Shown here piece after piece: positions 37,309-46,503 of a stretch of 64,000 nucleotides of DNA. The position numbers and the translations under genes were made by a program. Origin of the DNA: Alphaproteobacteria bacterium (GTDB taxonomy: Bacteria; Pseudomonadota; Alphaproteobacteria; ATCC43930; CGMCC-115725); the NCBI GenBank assembly GCA_030041335.1, contig JASHOB010000057.1:30405-94404 (forward strand). The letters are read 5' to 3'. Positions within the stretch are counted from its first letter, which is position 1. Every line of letters starts with the position of its first letter. Under the pieces are notes generated by a model. That model saw nothing but the letters and a program-made list of their open reading frames with translations, had not been told where the DNA came from and searched no databases.

Positions 37309-38997
37309 CTAAATCGCGGTCACCTTCTCGCGCTTTGCCAGCTCTTCCGCGATCAGCTCCTTTCTCGACAATTTGCCGACCGCGGTCTTCGGCAGGTTGG
37401 CGCGGAACTCAATCTCCGCCGGCATTTCGTATTTGGCGAGACGCTCGGCGAGGAACACACGGAGCTCATCGAAAGTGAAGGGGCTGGCATTCGGCTTCAG
37501 CGCGATGAACGCCTTCGCCGACTGGCCTCGATAGGGATCGGGCACGCCGATGACCGTCACTTCTCCGACCGACGGATGCTCGTAGATGGCTTCTTCGACG
37601 GTGCGCGGATAAACGTTGAAGCCGCCGGAAATGATCAGATCCTTCTTGCGGTCGACAATCGTGAGGTAGCCGTCCTGATCCAGGTAGCCAATGTCGCCAG
37701 TATGGAATCGGCCGCCGCGAAACGCCTCGGCCGTGGCTTCGGGCTTTTTCCAATATCCCTTCATCACCGTCGGTCCAGTGATGCAGATCTCGCCGCGCTC
37801 GCCCGACGGGGTGAGGTTGAGACCGGACTCGAGGTCGACGATCTCGACCTTGGTCAGTGGCGCCGGTAGCCCGACCGAGCCGAGACGCGGATCTTCGTCA
37901 AGGCGCTGGAAGGTCGCGACCGGTGCCGTTTCGGTCAGGCCATAACCCTCGGCCGGCGTCACGCCGGTCAACGCCTTGAAGCGCGCCGCCACTTCGATCG
38001 GCAAGGGCGCACCGCCCGAACCGCACTGGGTCAACGAGGAAATGTCGAACTCCTTGATGCGCGGGTGATTGACCATGGCGGTGAACATGGTCGGCACGCC
38101 CGGGAACACCGTGATCTTCTTGCGGGTAATGTCGGCAAGCGCACGCTCGGCGTCAAAACGCAAGTGAAGCACGACGGTGGCGGCAACGGCGATCGTGACC
38201 TGCATGACGATGCCGAGACCGAAAATGTGGAACAACGGCAACACCATCAAGGTCTTGTCTTGCGCAAATCGCAAATCCCGGCCCAGCCAGCGATTGCGGA
38301 TGCCGATCACGGCACGGAAATTGGCGTGCGTCAGCATCGCGCCCTTGGGCTCGCCGGTGGTGCCGCCGGTATAGACGAGGCACGCGATCTCATCATCGAG
38401 CGGTCCGCGCGGATGCCGCACATAAGCGCCGTCATTGTCGATGAGCGCGGCGAAATCGATCTCGGTGCCCGGCCCTGGCACCCGCTCGGCCGGCGCGCCG
38501 GCGACCGCCCGCGCCACCGGGGCGGCCATGAAATCATCGAGCGCACAAACCACCACCCCGCGCAGCTGCTCCTTACCCTTGAGGGCGGCGATCGACGGAT
38601 AAAGGGTCGGCAGGTCGAGGGTGACGACGATCTGTGCCTCGGAATCCTTGAGGAGATATGCCAATTCGCGCGGTGCGGCCAACGGGCTGAACGGCACCAC
38701 GCGCCCGCCGGCCATCAGCACGCCGTAAAAACAGATGATAAAATGCGGGGTATTGGGGAGATGCAGCGCGACCTGGACACCAGGGCCGACGCCCAGGGCC
38801 TGAAGGCCCTTGGCGGCCCGGGCCGCAAGCTCTCTCAGCTCACGATAGGGAACGAGGCGGTCATAAAAGTCGATGGCGATGATCTCCGGGTAGCGAGCGG
38901 CCGAGTCGATGAGCACGTTCTCCAAAGGTTCCGGCGCGGGCAAGGGCTCGCTCCAACTCACGCCCGTCGGATAGGATTTTTCCCAGATTTGCGGCAT
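37309..38997 (-). CDS. Long-chain fatty acid--CoA ligase (AMP-dependent synthetase family)
   Basis: A 562-residue ANL-superfamily enzyme. The phosphate-binding loop is YTGGTTGEPKGAML, motif A4 is EGYGLTETAP, and the hinge and C-domain region reads HTGDIGYLDQDGYLTIVDRK with KDLIISGGFNVYP. The catalytic Lys is in LPKTAVGKLSRKEL near the end. It activates a carboxylic acid to its CoA thioester; a fatty acid is likely but chain length cannot be read. The start is the ATG at 38997, supported by AAGGGAGGT 5 bases upstream. It stands alone on the minus strand. Confidence 0.87.
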   Translation of the reverse strand: MPQIWEKSYPTGVSWSEPLPAPEPLENVLIDSAARYPEIIAIDFYDRLVPYRELRELAARAAKGLQALGVGPGVQVALHLPNTPHFIICFYGVLMAGGRVVPFSPLAAPRELAYLLKDSEAQIVVTLDLPTLYPSIAALKGKEQLRGVVVCALDDFMAAPVARAVAGAPAERVPGPGTEIDFAALIDNDGAYVRHPRGPLDDEIACLVYTGGTTGEPKGAMLTHANFRAVIGIRNRWLGRDLRFAQDKTLMVLPLFHIFGLGIVMQVTIAVAATVVLHLRFDAERALADITRKKITVFPGVPTMFTAMVNHPRIKEFDISSLTQCGSGGAPLPIEVAARFKALTGVTPAEGYGLTETAPVATFQRLDEDPRLGSVGLPAPLTKVEIVDLESGLNLTPSGERGEICITGPTVMKGYWKKPEATAEAFRGGRFHTGDIGYLDQDGYLTIVDRKKDLIISGGFNVYPRTVEEAIYEHPSVGEVTVIGVPDPYRGQSAKAFIALKPNASPFTFDELRVFLAERLAKYEMPAEIEFRANLPKTAVGKLSRKELIAEELAKREKVTAI

Positions 38998-39028
38998 GCC
39001 CGACCTCCCTTGCCTGGCGAACACCGTT

Positions 39029-39058
39029 TTGCCGGCTTCTTGATGGCAACCCTATTAT
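39029..39058 (+). promoter_or_regulatory. Possible sigma70 promoter
   Basis: TTGCCG (39029-39034) and TATTAT (39053-39058) are separated by 18 bases. The -10 matches five of six consensus bases and the -35 four of six. It would start transcription near 39065, upstream of an intrinsic terminator and with no gene in between. Confidence 0.3.
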
Positions 39059-39064
39059 AGCGAT

Positions 39065-39147
39065 ACCGCGGTTGCAAACCTGCCGCGGGCGCTTCCTAAT
39101 GGCCGCTTCCACCGCAAGCCGAACCGGTCGCATTCGGCTTTTTGTTT
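39065..39147 (+). ncRNA. Candidate small RNA, about 80 nt
   Basis: A transcript from the promoter-like pair to the intrinsic terminator would be about 80 bases. It would have a 5' hairpin formed by two CCGCGG copies (39066-39071 and the one beginning near 39082), a single-stranded centre with two GCTTCC motifs that could pair with purine-rich ribosome sites, and the terminator stem. No known RNA family is recognised. This is an inference from layout only. Confidence 0.28.
39116..39147 (+). terminator. Intrinsic terminator
   Basis: AAGCCGAA (39116-39123) pairs perfectly with TTCGGCTT (39133-39140) around a 9-base loop, and is followed by a T-rich tail (TTTTTGTTT, 39139-39147). It points along the plus strand, yet no plus-strand gene ends nearby: the preceding gene is on the minus strand and starts 119 bases away. 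Confidence 0.55.
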
Positions 39148-39371
39148 GGCCGCAACCTGCTCCGGGAACGGCCGACAATATGAACCGATCCGGCATTGAG
39201 GTGGCCGAAGGCGCGCCGCGACACGACACCGGCCGTCGTCGGCAACAAAGCGAGCTTCGGTGGGACGGATCCCGTCGGTCGCGACGCCATCAGGCCATGG
39301 CGAACCACGTCTCGGGAACCATCGCAGACCTGCCGTGTTCGCTTTTTGCGACAGCGCAGGAGGCCGAGGGC

Positions 39372-39746
39372 ATGAGCACATACCGGGTACTGCTGGTGGC
39401 TTTGGCCGCGACCTTGCCTGCCAGCGCCATCTCGGTCGCCCATCCACCGCCCAATGCCGACCCGGCCCTGCACGAGTGGTTTGAAAGTCTGAAACAACCG
39501 CACACGGGTGTCGGATGCTGCGCCGAATCCGATTGCCGAATTCTGACCAACGATCAATGGCGCACCACGCAGAACGGTTATCAGATCCGCGTCAGGCGAT
39601 TCTGGATCAATGTGCCGCCCGACAAGATTTTGCAGCACCAACCCAATCCCACCGGCTCGGCCGTCGCCTGCTATCGCGAGGGCTACGGACCGCCGACCCC
39701 GGCCCACATCTTCATCTACTGTTTCGTCCGAAGCACCGAAACGTAA
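39372..39746 (+). CDS. Small secreted Cys-rich protein, paralogue A
   Basis: A 124-residue protein with a signal peptide (LLVALAATLPASA) and five cysteines at 49, 50, 55, 100 and 117, in GVGCCAESDC, AVACY and IYCFVR. It aligns without a gap over residues 30-124 with the 124-residue protein at 40692-41066, with all five cysteines conserved. The central segment VPPDKILQH is also shared. The ATG at 39372 is chosen because it begins the signal peptide; the frame extends upstream without support. The GCCxESDC pattern occurs in other small alphaproteobacterial secreted proteins, but I know of no function. A dienelactone hydrolase gene lies between the two copies. Confidence 0.78.
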   Translation: MSTYRVLLVALAATLPASAISVAHPPPNADPALHEWFESLKQPHTGVGCCAESDCRILTNDQWRTTQNGYQIRVRRFWINVPPDKILQHQPNPTGSAVACYREGYGPPTPAHIFIYCFVRSTET

Positions 39747-39769
39747 GGTGGCGCTGAGGCCGGCGGCAG

Positions 39770-39785
39770 CACGGCGTTCGCCGTG
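39770..39785. terminator. Hairpin between convergent genes
   Basis: CACGGCG (39770-39776) pairs perfectly with CGCCGTG (39779-39785) across a 2-base TT turn, in the 40-base gap between paralogue A and the convergent hydrolase gene. There is only a weak T-run (CTATTTC) after it, so it may be a modest bidirectional terminator. Confidence 0.35.
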
Positions 39786-39786
39786 G

Positions 39787-40572
39787 CTATTTCAGATATT
39801 CGTTGAAAAAGTCCTCCATGGCGAGCCACGAACGGTGGTCGGCTTCGGCGTTGTAGGCGACCGGACTTGCCGGATTGTTGCCGGCGGCGGGAAGCGTGTA
39901 AGCATGCCGCGCGCCGCCATACTGTACCATCTGCCAATCGACATGGGCCGCGCGCATTTCCGCTTCGAACGCATCGACGTCCTTTTGCGGCACGACCGGA
40001 TCGTCGCCGCCTTGCAGCGCCAGGATGTGGCCCTTGATGTTTTTGGCATCGGCGGGATTGGGCGTGGCGAGAATGCCGTGAAACACCACGGTTGCCAAAA
40101 TCGGCGCGCCAGCACGGTCCAACTCCAACGCGCTGCCGCCGCCGAAGCAATAGCCGATCATCCCGATGCGCGCGGGATCGACGTGCTGGTTCGCCAACAA
40201 CACTGCCAACGCCGCTTGCCCGCGTGCTCGCCAGAGGGCGCGGTCCTTAACGAAGGGCATCATTGCGGCCGTCGCTTCTTTCGGATTCTTGGGATGGACC
40301 TTGACGCCGTAAATGTCGGCGGCGAAGGCGACGTAACCCTGTCGCGCCAGCTTTTTCGCCACCTCCTCCTCGAACGGCGTGAGCCCAAAATACTGGTGCA
40401 TGATCAATATGCCGGGCCGCTTGCCGGTGGCGGCGGTGTCATAGGCTAGAAAGCCGCGCAGCGTCGCATCGCCCGCCTTATAGGTGACATGCTCGGTCTT
40501 GATTTCGGCGCGCGCAGCCTGGGCTGCCAACATCAGACCACAGGCGAGCGCCGCGTAGAGCTTCAGCGTCAT
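39787..40572 (-). CDS. Secreted dienelactone hydrolase family protein
   Basis: A 261-residue alpha/beta hydrolase with a signal peptide (residues 1-22, ending AQAARA). The nucleophile is Cys142 in GYCFGG, and the likely acid and base are Asp191 (GGDDPVVP) and His223 (GARHAY), the Cys-Asp-His triad of dienelactone hydrolases. Export is unusual for enzymes of chloroaromatic breakdown, so a different ester or lactone substrate in the periplasm is likely. The ATG at 40572 has GGAG 6-9 bases upstream. It sits between two secreted Cys-rich paralogues. Confidence 0.85.
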   Translation of the reverse strand: MTLKLYAALACGLMLAAQAARAEIKTEHVTYKAGDATLRGFLAYDTAATGKRPGILIMHQYFGLTPFEEEVAKKLARQGYVAFAADIYGVKVHPKNPKEATAAMMPFVKDRALWRARGQAALAVLLANQHVDPARIGMIGYCFGGGSALELDRAGAPILATVVFHGILATPNPADAKNIKGHILALQGGDDPVVPQKDVDAFEAEMRAAHVDWQMVQYGGARHAYTLPAAGNNPASPVAYNAEADHRSWLAMEDFFNEYLK

Positions 40573-40691
40573 GGTATCTCCCCGGATATTGCTTATGTTT
40601 GGACAAGGTTGCGACTTTGCGCTGGCATGCGCGATGGTGTCAATCAATGGCGAGACACGTTAAGTTGGGGCACCTTTGCGAGGGGGCGGGC

Positions 40692-41066
40692 ATGGGATTA
40701 TGGAGGGCGGCGGCGGCCATCTGGGTGATGATATTGGCGGCGATGGGATCGGGACATGCACAGCCGCCGGCCCATTACAATCCGGCGCTCCATGCCTGGT
40801 TCGAAAGCTTGAAGGAGCCGGGTACCGGCATTGGCTGCTGCTCCGAATCCGATTGCCACATCCTGACCCCGGAGGAATTGAAACAGACCAAGGACGGCTA
40901 TCAGGTGCGCGTGCGCAATCTTTGGGTCAGGGTGCCGCCGGACAAGATCCTCGAACACCAGTGGAATCCAACCGGCGGGGTGGTCGCCTGTTACGGCCCT
41001 GGCCGCGACGCGCAAAGTCAGGCTTCCGTGGTCATCTTCTGTTTCATTCGCGGCACCGAGACCTAG
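40692..41066 (+). CDS. Small secreted Cys-rich protein, paralogue B
   Basis: A 124-residue protein with a signal peptide (IWVMILAAMGSGHA) and the same five cysteines (49, 50, 55, 100, 117) as the protein at 39372-39746. Shared blocks include PALHxWFESLK, TGxGCCxESDCxILT, GYQxRVRxxW, VPPDKIL and NPTGxxVACY. By hand count about 57 of the 95 residues from 30 to 124 are identical. The two genes have the same orientation and identical length, so they look like a local duplication with the hydrolase gene inserted or retained between them. It lies 13 bases before greB and may be cotranscribed with it. Confidence 0.78.
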   Translation: MGLWRAAAAIWVMILAAMGSGHAQPPAHYNPALHAWFESLKEPGTGIGCCSESDCHILTPEELKQTKDGYQVRVRNLWVRVPPDKILEHQWNPTGGVVACYGPGRDAQSQASVVIFCFIRGTET

Positions 41067-41079
41067 GACTCGTTCGGCC

Positions 41080-41628
41080 ATGAGCAAGGCCTTTACCAAG
41101 GAAGAAGAGGGCGAGGAAGAAGCCCTGGAGCAGGATGCGCCGGCGCCGCCGGGTGGCCGCAACTACATCACCCGCGCGGGATTCGAGGCGCTGGAGGCCG
41201 AGTTGCGCTGGCTCACCCGGGTCGAGCGGCCGCGCGTCGTCGAGACGGTGTCGTGGGCGGCGGGCAACGGCGACCGCTCCGAGAACGGCGATTACGTTTA
41301 CGGCAAAAAACGCCTCGGCGAGATCGACCGCCGCCTCCGGTTTTTGATGAAGCGGCTCGCCATTGCCGAGGTGGTCGACACCACCCAGCAAAAGAACCGC
41401 GACCGCGTCTTCTTCGGCGCCACCGTCACCTACGAGGACGCGCGCGGGCGCGAGCGCACGGTCACCATTGTCGGCATCGACGAGGCCGATGCCGATCACG
41501 GCCGCGTCAGTTGGATTTCGCCGATCGCCCGGGCGCTGCTGAAGGCGCGGGCGGGCGAATCGGTCGAACTGCGCACGCCCACGGGAATCGAAACCGTCGA
41601 GGTGATCGCTATTAGCTACGGCGATTGA
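41080..41628 (+). CDS. greB: Transcription elongation factor GreB
   Basis: A 182-residue protein. After a short acidic N-terminal extension (KEEEGEEEALEQD) comes the coiled-coil domain with YITRAGFEALEAELRWL and the acidic tip GNGDRSENGDYVYGKKR, the GreB form of the tip motif. The C-terminal FKBP-like domain begins near VFFGATVTYED. It stimulates transcript cleavage by backtracked RNA polymerase. The 30-residue extension before the core is a little longer than usual. Confidence 0.9.
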   Translation: MSKAFTKEEEGEEEALEQDAPAPPGGRNYITRAGFEALEAELRWLTRVERPRVVETVSWAAGNGDRSENGDYVYGKKRLGEIDRRLRFLMKRLAIAEVVDTTQQKNRDRVFFGATVTYEDARGRERTVTIVGIDEADADHGRVSWISPIARALLKARAGESVELRTPTGIETVEVIAISYGD

Positions 41629-41690
41629 GATCGCTCGGCCCCGGGCTCAGGGGCGCCGGGTTTGTGCCGCCTCTGGCACCCGTCGTTCGG

Positions 41691-42725
41691 TTAGCGTCTC
41701 CGTTCCGCGACGCGGCGGGCGATGCGCAAGAGCGCGTCGCGGCAGATCGCCTCCGGCGGTTGTCCGCTGCGCTTGGCGTTGATTTCGGCGTCGAGCAAGA
41801 GGCTCAGCGCCGCACGGGCACGACGCGCCGGCCAGTGACGCAACTGCAAACGCATGCGTTCGGCGACCCGGAAAATAGGTTGCGGGCGCAAGGCGCTGAG
41901 CGCCTCTTCCTCGCTGGCCCCCTCATCGACGCGCGTTGCCGCGGCGTGGAGGCGCGTTACATGACGTTGCGCCGCGCGCAGCACGGTAACCGGGTTCTCC
42001 CCTTCGGCGAAGAGCCGGTCGAGCGCACGCTCCAGCATCGCCGTGTCTCCCGCCGTTGCCGCCAGCACCGCATCGTCCATTTCCAACGCAGCACTGTCGC
42101 CGACCAGGAGAGCGGCGTTCTCGACCGTGACGTTGCCGCCATCGCCGGCGTAAAGGGCGAGCTTTTCCAGTTCGCCCCGGCTCAAGCCACGATCGGCGCC
42201 GAGATGGTCGACGAGATAGGCCGAAGCTTCCGCATCGAGGCGAATTCGATGCTGTGCCATGACTTCGCCCACCAGCGCCCGCAGGTCGCGCACGGTGTCG
42301 GGATAGCAGGCGATGGCGACGGCGTCGGTCGCGGTCTCGAAGGCGCGACGCAGCGGCGAACGCGCCGCCAGGGGGCCGGCCTCGACCAGGACGAAACCAT
42401 CACCCCGGCCCGTGGTCCTGAGGAAGCGCTGGAATAGCGCGCCCAGCGCGTCACCGGCATCGCGCACGCGAATGAGGCGCCTGCCGCCGAACATGGTCAT
42501 CTGCCCGACTTCGGCCGCCAGCAAGTCGGGGTCGTCGCCGAGCGCCGCCGGCGCCAGTTCACTGACACGAAAGGCGTCTTTCGGGTCGGCACAGACGGCC
42601 CGCGCCAGCGTGTCGGCGCGCTCGCGCACGCGTCCGCCGTCGGGTCCATAAATCAGGGCGGCACGGGCGCCGCGATCGGGCGTCTTGAGGAAGGCCTCGA
42701 TCCGGACGCCAGCGAGCTTGGTCAC
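41691..42725 (-). CDS. holA: DNA polymerase III subunit delta
   Basis: A 344-residue clamp-loader subunit. The N-terminal part has AALIYGPDGGRVRERAD, the usual degenerate ATPase start, and the later LVEAGPLAARSPLRRAFE and SRGELEKLALYAG match HolA. It opens the beta clamp for loading onto DNA. The start is GTG at 42725, which overlaps the lptE stop (GTGA); the longer frame to 43178 lies over lptE and is out of register. Last gene of the leuS-lptE-holA group. Confidence 0.88.
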   Translation of the reverse strand: MTKLAGVRIEAFLKTPDRGARAALIYGPDGGRVRERADTLARAVCADPKDAFRVSELAPAALGDDPDLLAAEVGQMTMFGGRRLIRVRDAGDALGALFQRFLRTTGRGDGFVLVEAGPLAARSPLRRAFETATDAVAIACYPDTVRDLRALVGEVMAQHRIRLDAEASAYLVDHLGADRGLSRGELEKLALYAGDGGNVTVENAALLVGDSAALEMDDAVLAATAGDTAMLERALDRLFAEGENPVTVLRAAQRHVTRLHAAATRVDEGASEEEALSALRPQPIFRVAERMRLQLRHWPARRARAALSLLLDAEINAKRSGQPPEAICRDALLRIARRVAERRR

Positions 42726-43231
42726 TCTGCGGCGGATTTGTTGTGGAAATAGGTTGCGAGCCGAATCGCGATCTGTTCGCCAATATCCTCGATCACGCGT
42801 GTCTCGGCGCCGGCCTGCCCGATCTGTGCCGAATAAGGGTTGGTGGGGATGTTGTAATCGGCGATCGATTGTATCTTGCCGCGATAAAGCGTCGTCTTCT
42901 CGTCGAGAGTGGTCAATGCCATGTCGGCCGCCGCCGAGATAGAGCCGCGCGGTGCAACATTGTTGGGTTCGACGGCGAGAAAATCGCCCTTGATCGCCAG
43001 CACGACATGGAGTGCAAAGCGCGGCGGTACCGCGGTACCGTCGGGGTTGAACTCTCTCTGCAGCTGCCATTGCAGCAACTGGCCGATATGTTCTCGGATC
43101 GGCAGAATCTTCACCGCCGCCAGATCCGTCTCCATGACCGCGCCCGAATGGTCGGCATAGAGCGGCTCGAAGCCGCACGCCGCCAGCGGCGGCGCCGCGA
43201 GAAGCAAAAGAGCCAGGAGTGGCCGGCGCAT
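42722..43231 (-). CDS. lptE: LPS assembly lipoprotein LptE
   Basis: A 169-residue lipoprotein. The lipobox LAAC places the acylated residue at Cys19, followed by GFEPLYAD, the standard start of alphaproteobacterial LptE. The middle QREFNPDGTAVPPRFALHV and the C-terminal EQIAIRLATYFH fit the family. It plugs the LptD barrel and helps insert LPS in the outer membrane. It follows leuS by 7 bases and overlaps holA by four, the common order in this class. Confidence 0.87.
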   Translation of the reverse strand: MRRPLLALLLLAAPPLAACGFEPLYADHSGAVMETDLAAVKILPIREHIGQLLQWQLQREFNPDGTAVPPRFALHVVLAIKGDFLAVEPNNVAPRGSISAAADMALTTLDEKTTLYRGKIQSIADYNIPTNPYSAQIGQAGAETRVIEDIGEQIAIRLATYFHNKSAAE

Positions 43232-43238
43232 GCCCCTC

Positions 43239-45764
43239 TTATATCACCAAATTGATGATGCGGTTGGGTACCAGGATGACCTTGCGTACCGGCTTGCCGG
43301 CGATGGCACGCGTCACCCCTTCCTGTGCCAGCGCCGCCTTCGATGCTGCATCCTGGTCGGCGTCGCGCGGCAGTTCCAGGGTCGCGCGCAGCTTACCGTT
43401 CACCTGCACCGCGACGGTGACGAGTTCGTCCAGCAGAAGGGCTGGATCCGCCTTCGGCCACGCCTCGTCGGCCAGCAAGGTGCCATGCCCCAGGATGTGC
43501 CATAGTTCCTCGGCAAGATGGGGCATCATCGGATTGATGAGCCGCACCGCGGTTTCGATGCCCTCGCGCAATACCGCCGGCGGCAACGCAGCGCCTTCGT
43601 CCTCAAGCAGATTGGTCAATTCGCGGATTCGCGCCACCGCGCGGTTGAAACGGAACTTGTCGAAATCGTCGGTCACCGCGGCGATGGCGCGATGAATCGC
43701 GCGGCGCGCCGGGTGATCGCCTGCGGAAATGCCGCCGGGAGCCGGCAAAGTGCTGTTGGCTGCCAGCCGCCACAGCCGGTTGACGTAGCGCCACACGCCC
43801 TCGATGCCGGCGTCGGTCCATTCGAGATCGCGTTCGGGCGGGCTGTCGGACAACAGATAAAGCCGCGCGGTGTCGGCACCGTAACGATCAGTGATCGCTT
43901 CGAGCCCGACCAGATTCCGTTTCGACTTCGACATCTTTTCACTGCGCCCGATCGTGACCGGGGCGCCGTTCGCCGTGGCGCCATCTTCGTTGCGCGTCAC
44001 CTGCTCCGGGAAGAGCCAATCGCCTGCGGCGCTCTGATAGGTCTCGTGGCATACCATGCCTTGCGTGAACAGGCCGGCGAATGGCTCGGCCAGATCGAGA
44101 TACCCGCAGTCGCGCAACGCGCGGGTGAAGAAGCGGGCGTAGAGAAGATGAAGAACCGCATGCTCGATGCCGCCGATATATTGATCGACCGGCAGCCAGT
44201 AATCGACTTCGGGTCGCACGAAGGCGGTGGCCGCGCGCGGCGAGCAGAAGCGGGCGAAATACCAGGACGACTCGAAAAACGTATCGAACGTGTCGGTCTC
44301 GCGTCGCGCCGCGCCGCCGCAACAAGGGCACGCGACATGCTTCCAGGTCGGATGATGATCGAGCGGGTTGCCGGGCTGATCGAAGCTGACATCGTCGGGC
44401 AGACGCACCGGCAAATCCCGCTCGGGAACCGGCACGATGCCGCACTTGCCGCAATGGATGACGGGAATGGGGCAGCCCCAATAGCGCTGCCGTGACACGC
44501 CCCAGTCGCGCAGCCGGTACTCGATCGTGCCCTCGCCGGTGCCGTGCCGCTCGAGATGCCTGATCATGTCTTTCTTGGCCTCTGGCACCGGCAAGCCATC
44601 GAGGAAATGCGAATGAAACAGCACCCCGCCATAGTCGGTGTAGGCTTCCTCGCCCACGGCAAAATGCTCGTCGGCATCGCGGGGCTTCACCACGGTCTTG
44701 ACCGGCAGCCGGTATTTGCGCGCGAACTCCAGGTCGCGCTGGTCATGTGCCGGGCAACCAAAGATCGCGCCGGTGCCGTATTCCATCAGCACGAAATTCG
44801 CGACATAGACCGGCAGGTGCCAAAGCGGGTCGAGCGGGTGAAGCGCACGCAGGCCGGTGTCGAACCCTTTCTTCTCCGCACTTTCGATCGCGGCTTCGCT
44901 GGTGCCGACCCGGTTGCATTCGGCGATGAACCGGGCCAGCGCCGGATCTTCCGCGGCCATTGCCGCCGCGAGCGGGTGGTTTGGCGAGATCGCCAGAAAG
45001 CTGGCGCCGTAAAGCGTGTCGGGCCGCGTTGTGAAAACCTCGAGCTTGTCGTCGCGTCCGGCGAGCGCCCACCATACACGGGCCCCTTCCGACCGCCCGA
45101 TCCAATTCTCCTGCATGACGCGGACGCGCTCGGGCCAGCGTTCCAAAGTCTGAAGCGCATCGAGGAGCTCGTCGGCGTATTTGGTAATGCGCAGGAACCA
45201 TTGCGACAAAAGGCGCCGCTCCACCGGCGCGCCCGACCGCCAGCCGCGGCCCTCGATCACTTGCTCGTTGGCGAGCACGGTATGTTCCTCGGGATCCCAA
45301 TTGACCCAGCTCTCCTTGCGGTAGGCGAGTCCGGCCTTGAGGAAATCGAGAAACATCTTCTGCTCATGCCGGTAATATTCCGGATGGCAGGTTGCGATCT
45401 CGCGGCTCCAATCATAGGCGATGCCCATGCGCTGCAGTTGGCCGCGCATGACGGCGATGTTGGCGTCGGTCCACTCCTTGGGATGGACGCCATCGGCGAT
45501 GGCGGCGTTCTCGGCCGGCAGGCCGAATGCGTCCCAACCCATCGGATGCAGCACATTGAAGCCCTGCGCGCGCTTATAGCGCGCAACCACGTCGCCCATC
45601 GTGTAGTTGCGGACATGGCCGACATGGAGCTTCCCCGACGGATAGGGAAACATTTCGAGCACATAATATTTGCGGCGCTTCGCATCGAGCCGGGCCGCGA
45701 ACGTGGCGCGTTCCCGCCACACCGACTGCCATTTCGCCTCGGTGGCCTGCGCGGAATAAGGCAT
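43239..45764 (-). CDS. leuS: Leucyl-tRNA synthetase
   Basis: An 841-residue class I synthetase of normal length. HIGH-type motif HVGH is at 47-50 ([16 protein letters not shown]), a zinc-binding CGKC-type region lies in [11 protein letters not shown] with CPCCG after it, and KMSKS is near residue 607 ([13 protein letters not shown]). The editing domain is present. It charges tRNA-Leu in the cytoplasm. I start at the ATG at 45764, [13 protein letters not shown], because it fits the usual short N terminus; the frame runs further upstream to 45890 over the DUF3576 gene. Confidence 0.96.
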   Translation of the reverse strand: MPYSAQATEAKWQSVWRERATFAARLDAKRRKYYVLEMFPYPSGKLHVGHVRNYTMGDVVARYKRAQGFNVLHPMGWDAFGLPAENAAIADGVHPKEWTDANIAVMRGQLQRMGIAYDWSREIATCHPEYYRHEQKMFLDFLKAGLAYRKESWVNWDPEEHTVLANEQVIEGRGWRSGAPVERRLLSQWFLRITKYADELLDALQTLERWPERVRVMQENWIGRSEGARVWWALAGRDDKLEVFTTRPDTLYGASFLAISPNHPLAAAMAAEDPALARFIAECNRVGTSEAAIESAEKKGFDTGLRALHPLDPLWHLPVYVANFVLMEYGTGAIFGCPAHDQRDLEFARKYRLPVKTVVKPRDADEHFAVGEEAYTDYGGVLFHSHFLDGLPVPEAKKDMIRHLERHGTGEGTIEYRLRDWGVSRQRYWGCPIPVIHCGKCGIVPVPERDLPVRLPDDVSFDQPGNPLDHHPTWKHVACPCCGGAARRETDTFDTFFESSWYFARFCSPRAATAFVRPEVDYWLPVDQYIGGIEHAVLHLLYARFFTRALRDCGYLDLAEPFAGLFTQGMVCHETYQSAAGDWLFPEQVTRNEDGATANGAPVTIGRSEKMSKSKRNLVGLEAITDRYGADTARLYLLSDSPPERDLEWTDAGIEGVWRYVNRLWRLAANSTLPAPGGISAGDHPARRAIHRAIAAVTDDFDKFRFNRAVARIRELTNLLEDEGAALPPAVLREGIETAVRLINPMMPHLAEELWHILGHGTLLADEAWPKADPALLLDELVTVAVQVNGKLRATLELPRDADQDAASKAALAQEGVTRAIAGKPVRKVILVPNRIINLVI

Positions 45765-45787
45765 CGAACGCGAGAGCGGCGCGCCGC

Positions 45788-46393
45788 CTATTGGTTGGAC
45801 GCAGTGCTGAGGCGAATCTGCCGGGCGCGGGTCAAGATGGAGTTTTCGAGATCGTGCCCGGTTTTCGGATCGACCTGCGCATCGACCCATTGACCGCTCG
45901 CATCCCTGGTCTGGCGGAACACCGTGACCTTAACCCCGTCGGCACGAAGTTCACGATTGAGAATGAAAATATTGACCTTAAACCGTTCGTCGGGTGCCCC
46001 TCGCGGGCTATACCAATCGGTGATGATCGTGCCGCCAAAGGGATCGGCCGAGGCGATCGGCATGAACGACATCGTGTCGAGCGACGCATGCCAGAGATAG
46101 GAATTGACCGCGACGCCGGAAATGCCGCCCCCGCCCTTGTCCTTGTCATCGAACAGGCCCAGCAGGCTAAAGCTGTTCTGGTTGCCGTCTTCCTGCTTGT
46201 TCAGGTAGACCTGCGCCGCCGGCACGTTGGGATTGTAAAGCGGGTTGGTGTGGTAGGGGTCGACGGCACGTTGCTGGGCGTTGGTGTCGGTCTGGCCGTT
46301 ATCGACCGGGTCGCCGAAGAAACCGTTGCCACACCCGGTCAGCGCCAGGGTGCCAGCGGTGAGCATCGCCAAGCCAAGCGCGTTTTTTGCCAT
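45788..46393 (-). CDS. DUF3576 lipoprotein
   Basis: A 201-residue exported lipoprotein with lipobox LTGC (Cys21) after a hydrophobic signal. The DUF3576 pattern is clear: [20 protein letters not shown], then [16 protein letters not shown] and the C-terminal RQIRLSTAS. Function is unknown; the gene is regularly found just before leuS-lptE in alphaproteobacteria, which hints at outer-membrane biogenesis. The ATG at 46393 starts the signal peptide. It is divergent from the YggS gene. Confidence 0.85.
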   Translation of the reverse strand: MAKNALGLAMLTAGTLALTGCGNGFFGDPVDNGQTDTNAQQRAVDPYHTNPLYNPNVPAAQVYLNKQEDGNQNSFSLLGLFDDKDKGGGGISGVAVNSYLWHASLDTMSFMPIASADPFGGTIITDWYSPRGAPDERFKVNIFILNRELRADGVKVTVFRQTRDASGQWVDAQVDPKTGHDLENSILTRARQIRLSTASNQ

Positions 46394-46454
46394 TTGGACC
46401 ACTCCCCATCGAAGATGGCGCGGTGATAGAATTTGCCGCGCCCATCGGACGTCC

Positions 46455-46466
46455 GCAACATGTTGC
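46455..46466. promoter_or_regulatory. 12-base perfect palindrome in a divergent promoter region
   Basis: GCAACATGTTGC is a perfect palindrome in the 110-base gap between the DUF3576 and YggS genes. Its position suits an operator acting on either gene. No matching regulator is encoded next to it. Confidence 0.3.
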
Positions 46467-46503
46467 AATATCCTGAAATCGCCCCTTCTGTCCAGGCTTG
46501 GCC

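Larger units (their letters stand above)
38998..39371. other. Divergent intergenic region with possible small RNA
   Basis: This 374-base gap lies between a minus-strand ligase gene and a plus-strand secreted protein gene. It contains a promoter-like pair at 39029-39058 and a clear intrinsic terminator at 39116-39147, both on the plus strand (listed separately). The remaining 220 bases before the secreted protein gene show no conserved frame; a plus-strand open frame runs across but is rich in Arg and has no ribosome site. Confidence 0.6.

Noticed and set aside
39072..39371. Upstream extension of the first Cys-rich secreted protein
   Set aside because: The extra 100 residues are Arg-rich, have no ribosome site and would bury the signal peptide; the paralogue begins at the same relative position as the ATG at 39372.
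42726..43178. Long N-terminal extension of holA
   Set aside because: The extra 151 residues are read over lptE in another frame; the GTG at 42725 overlapping the lptE stop is the better start.
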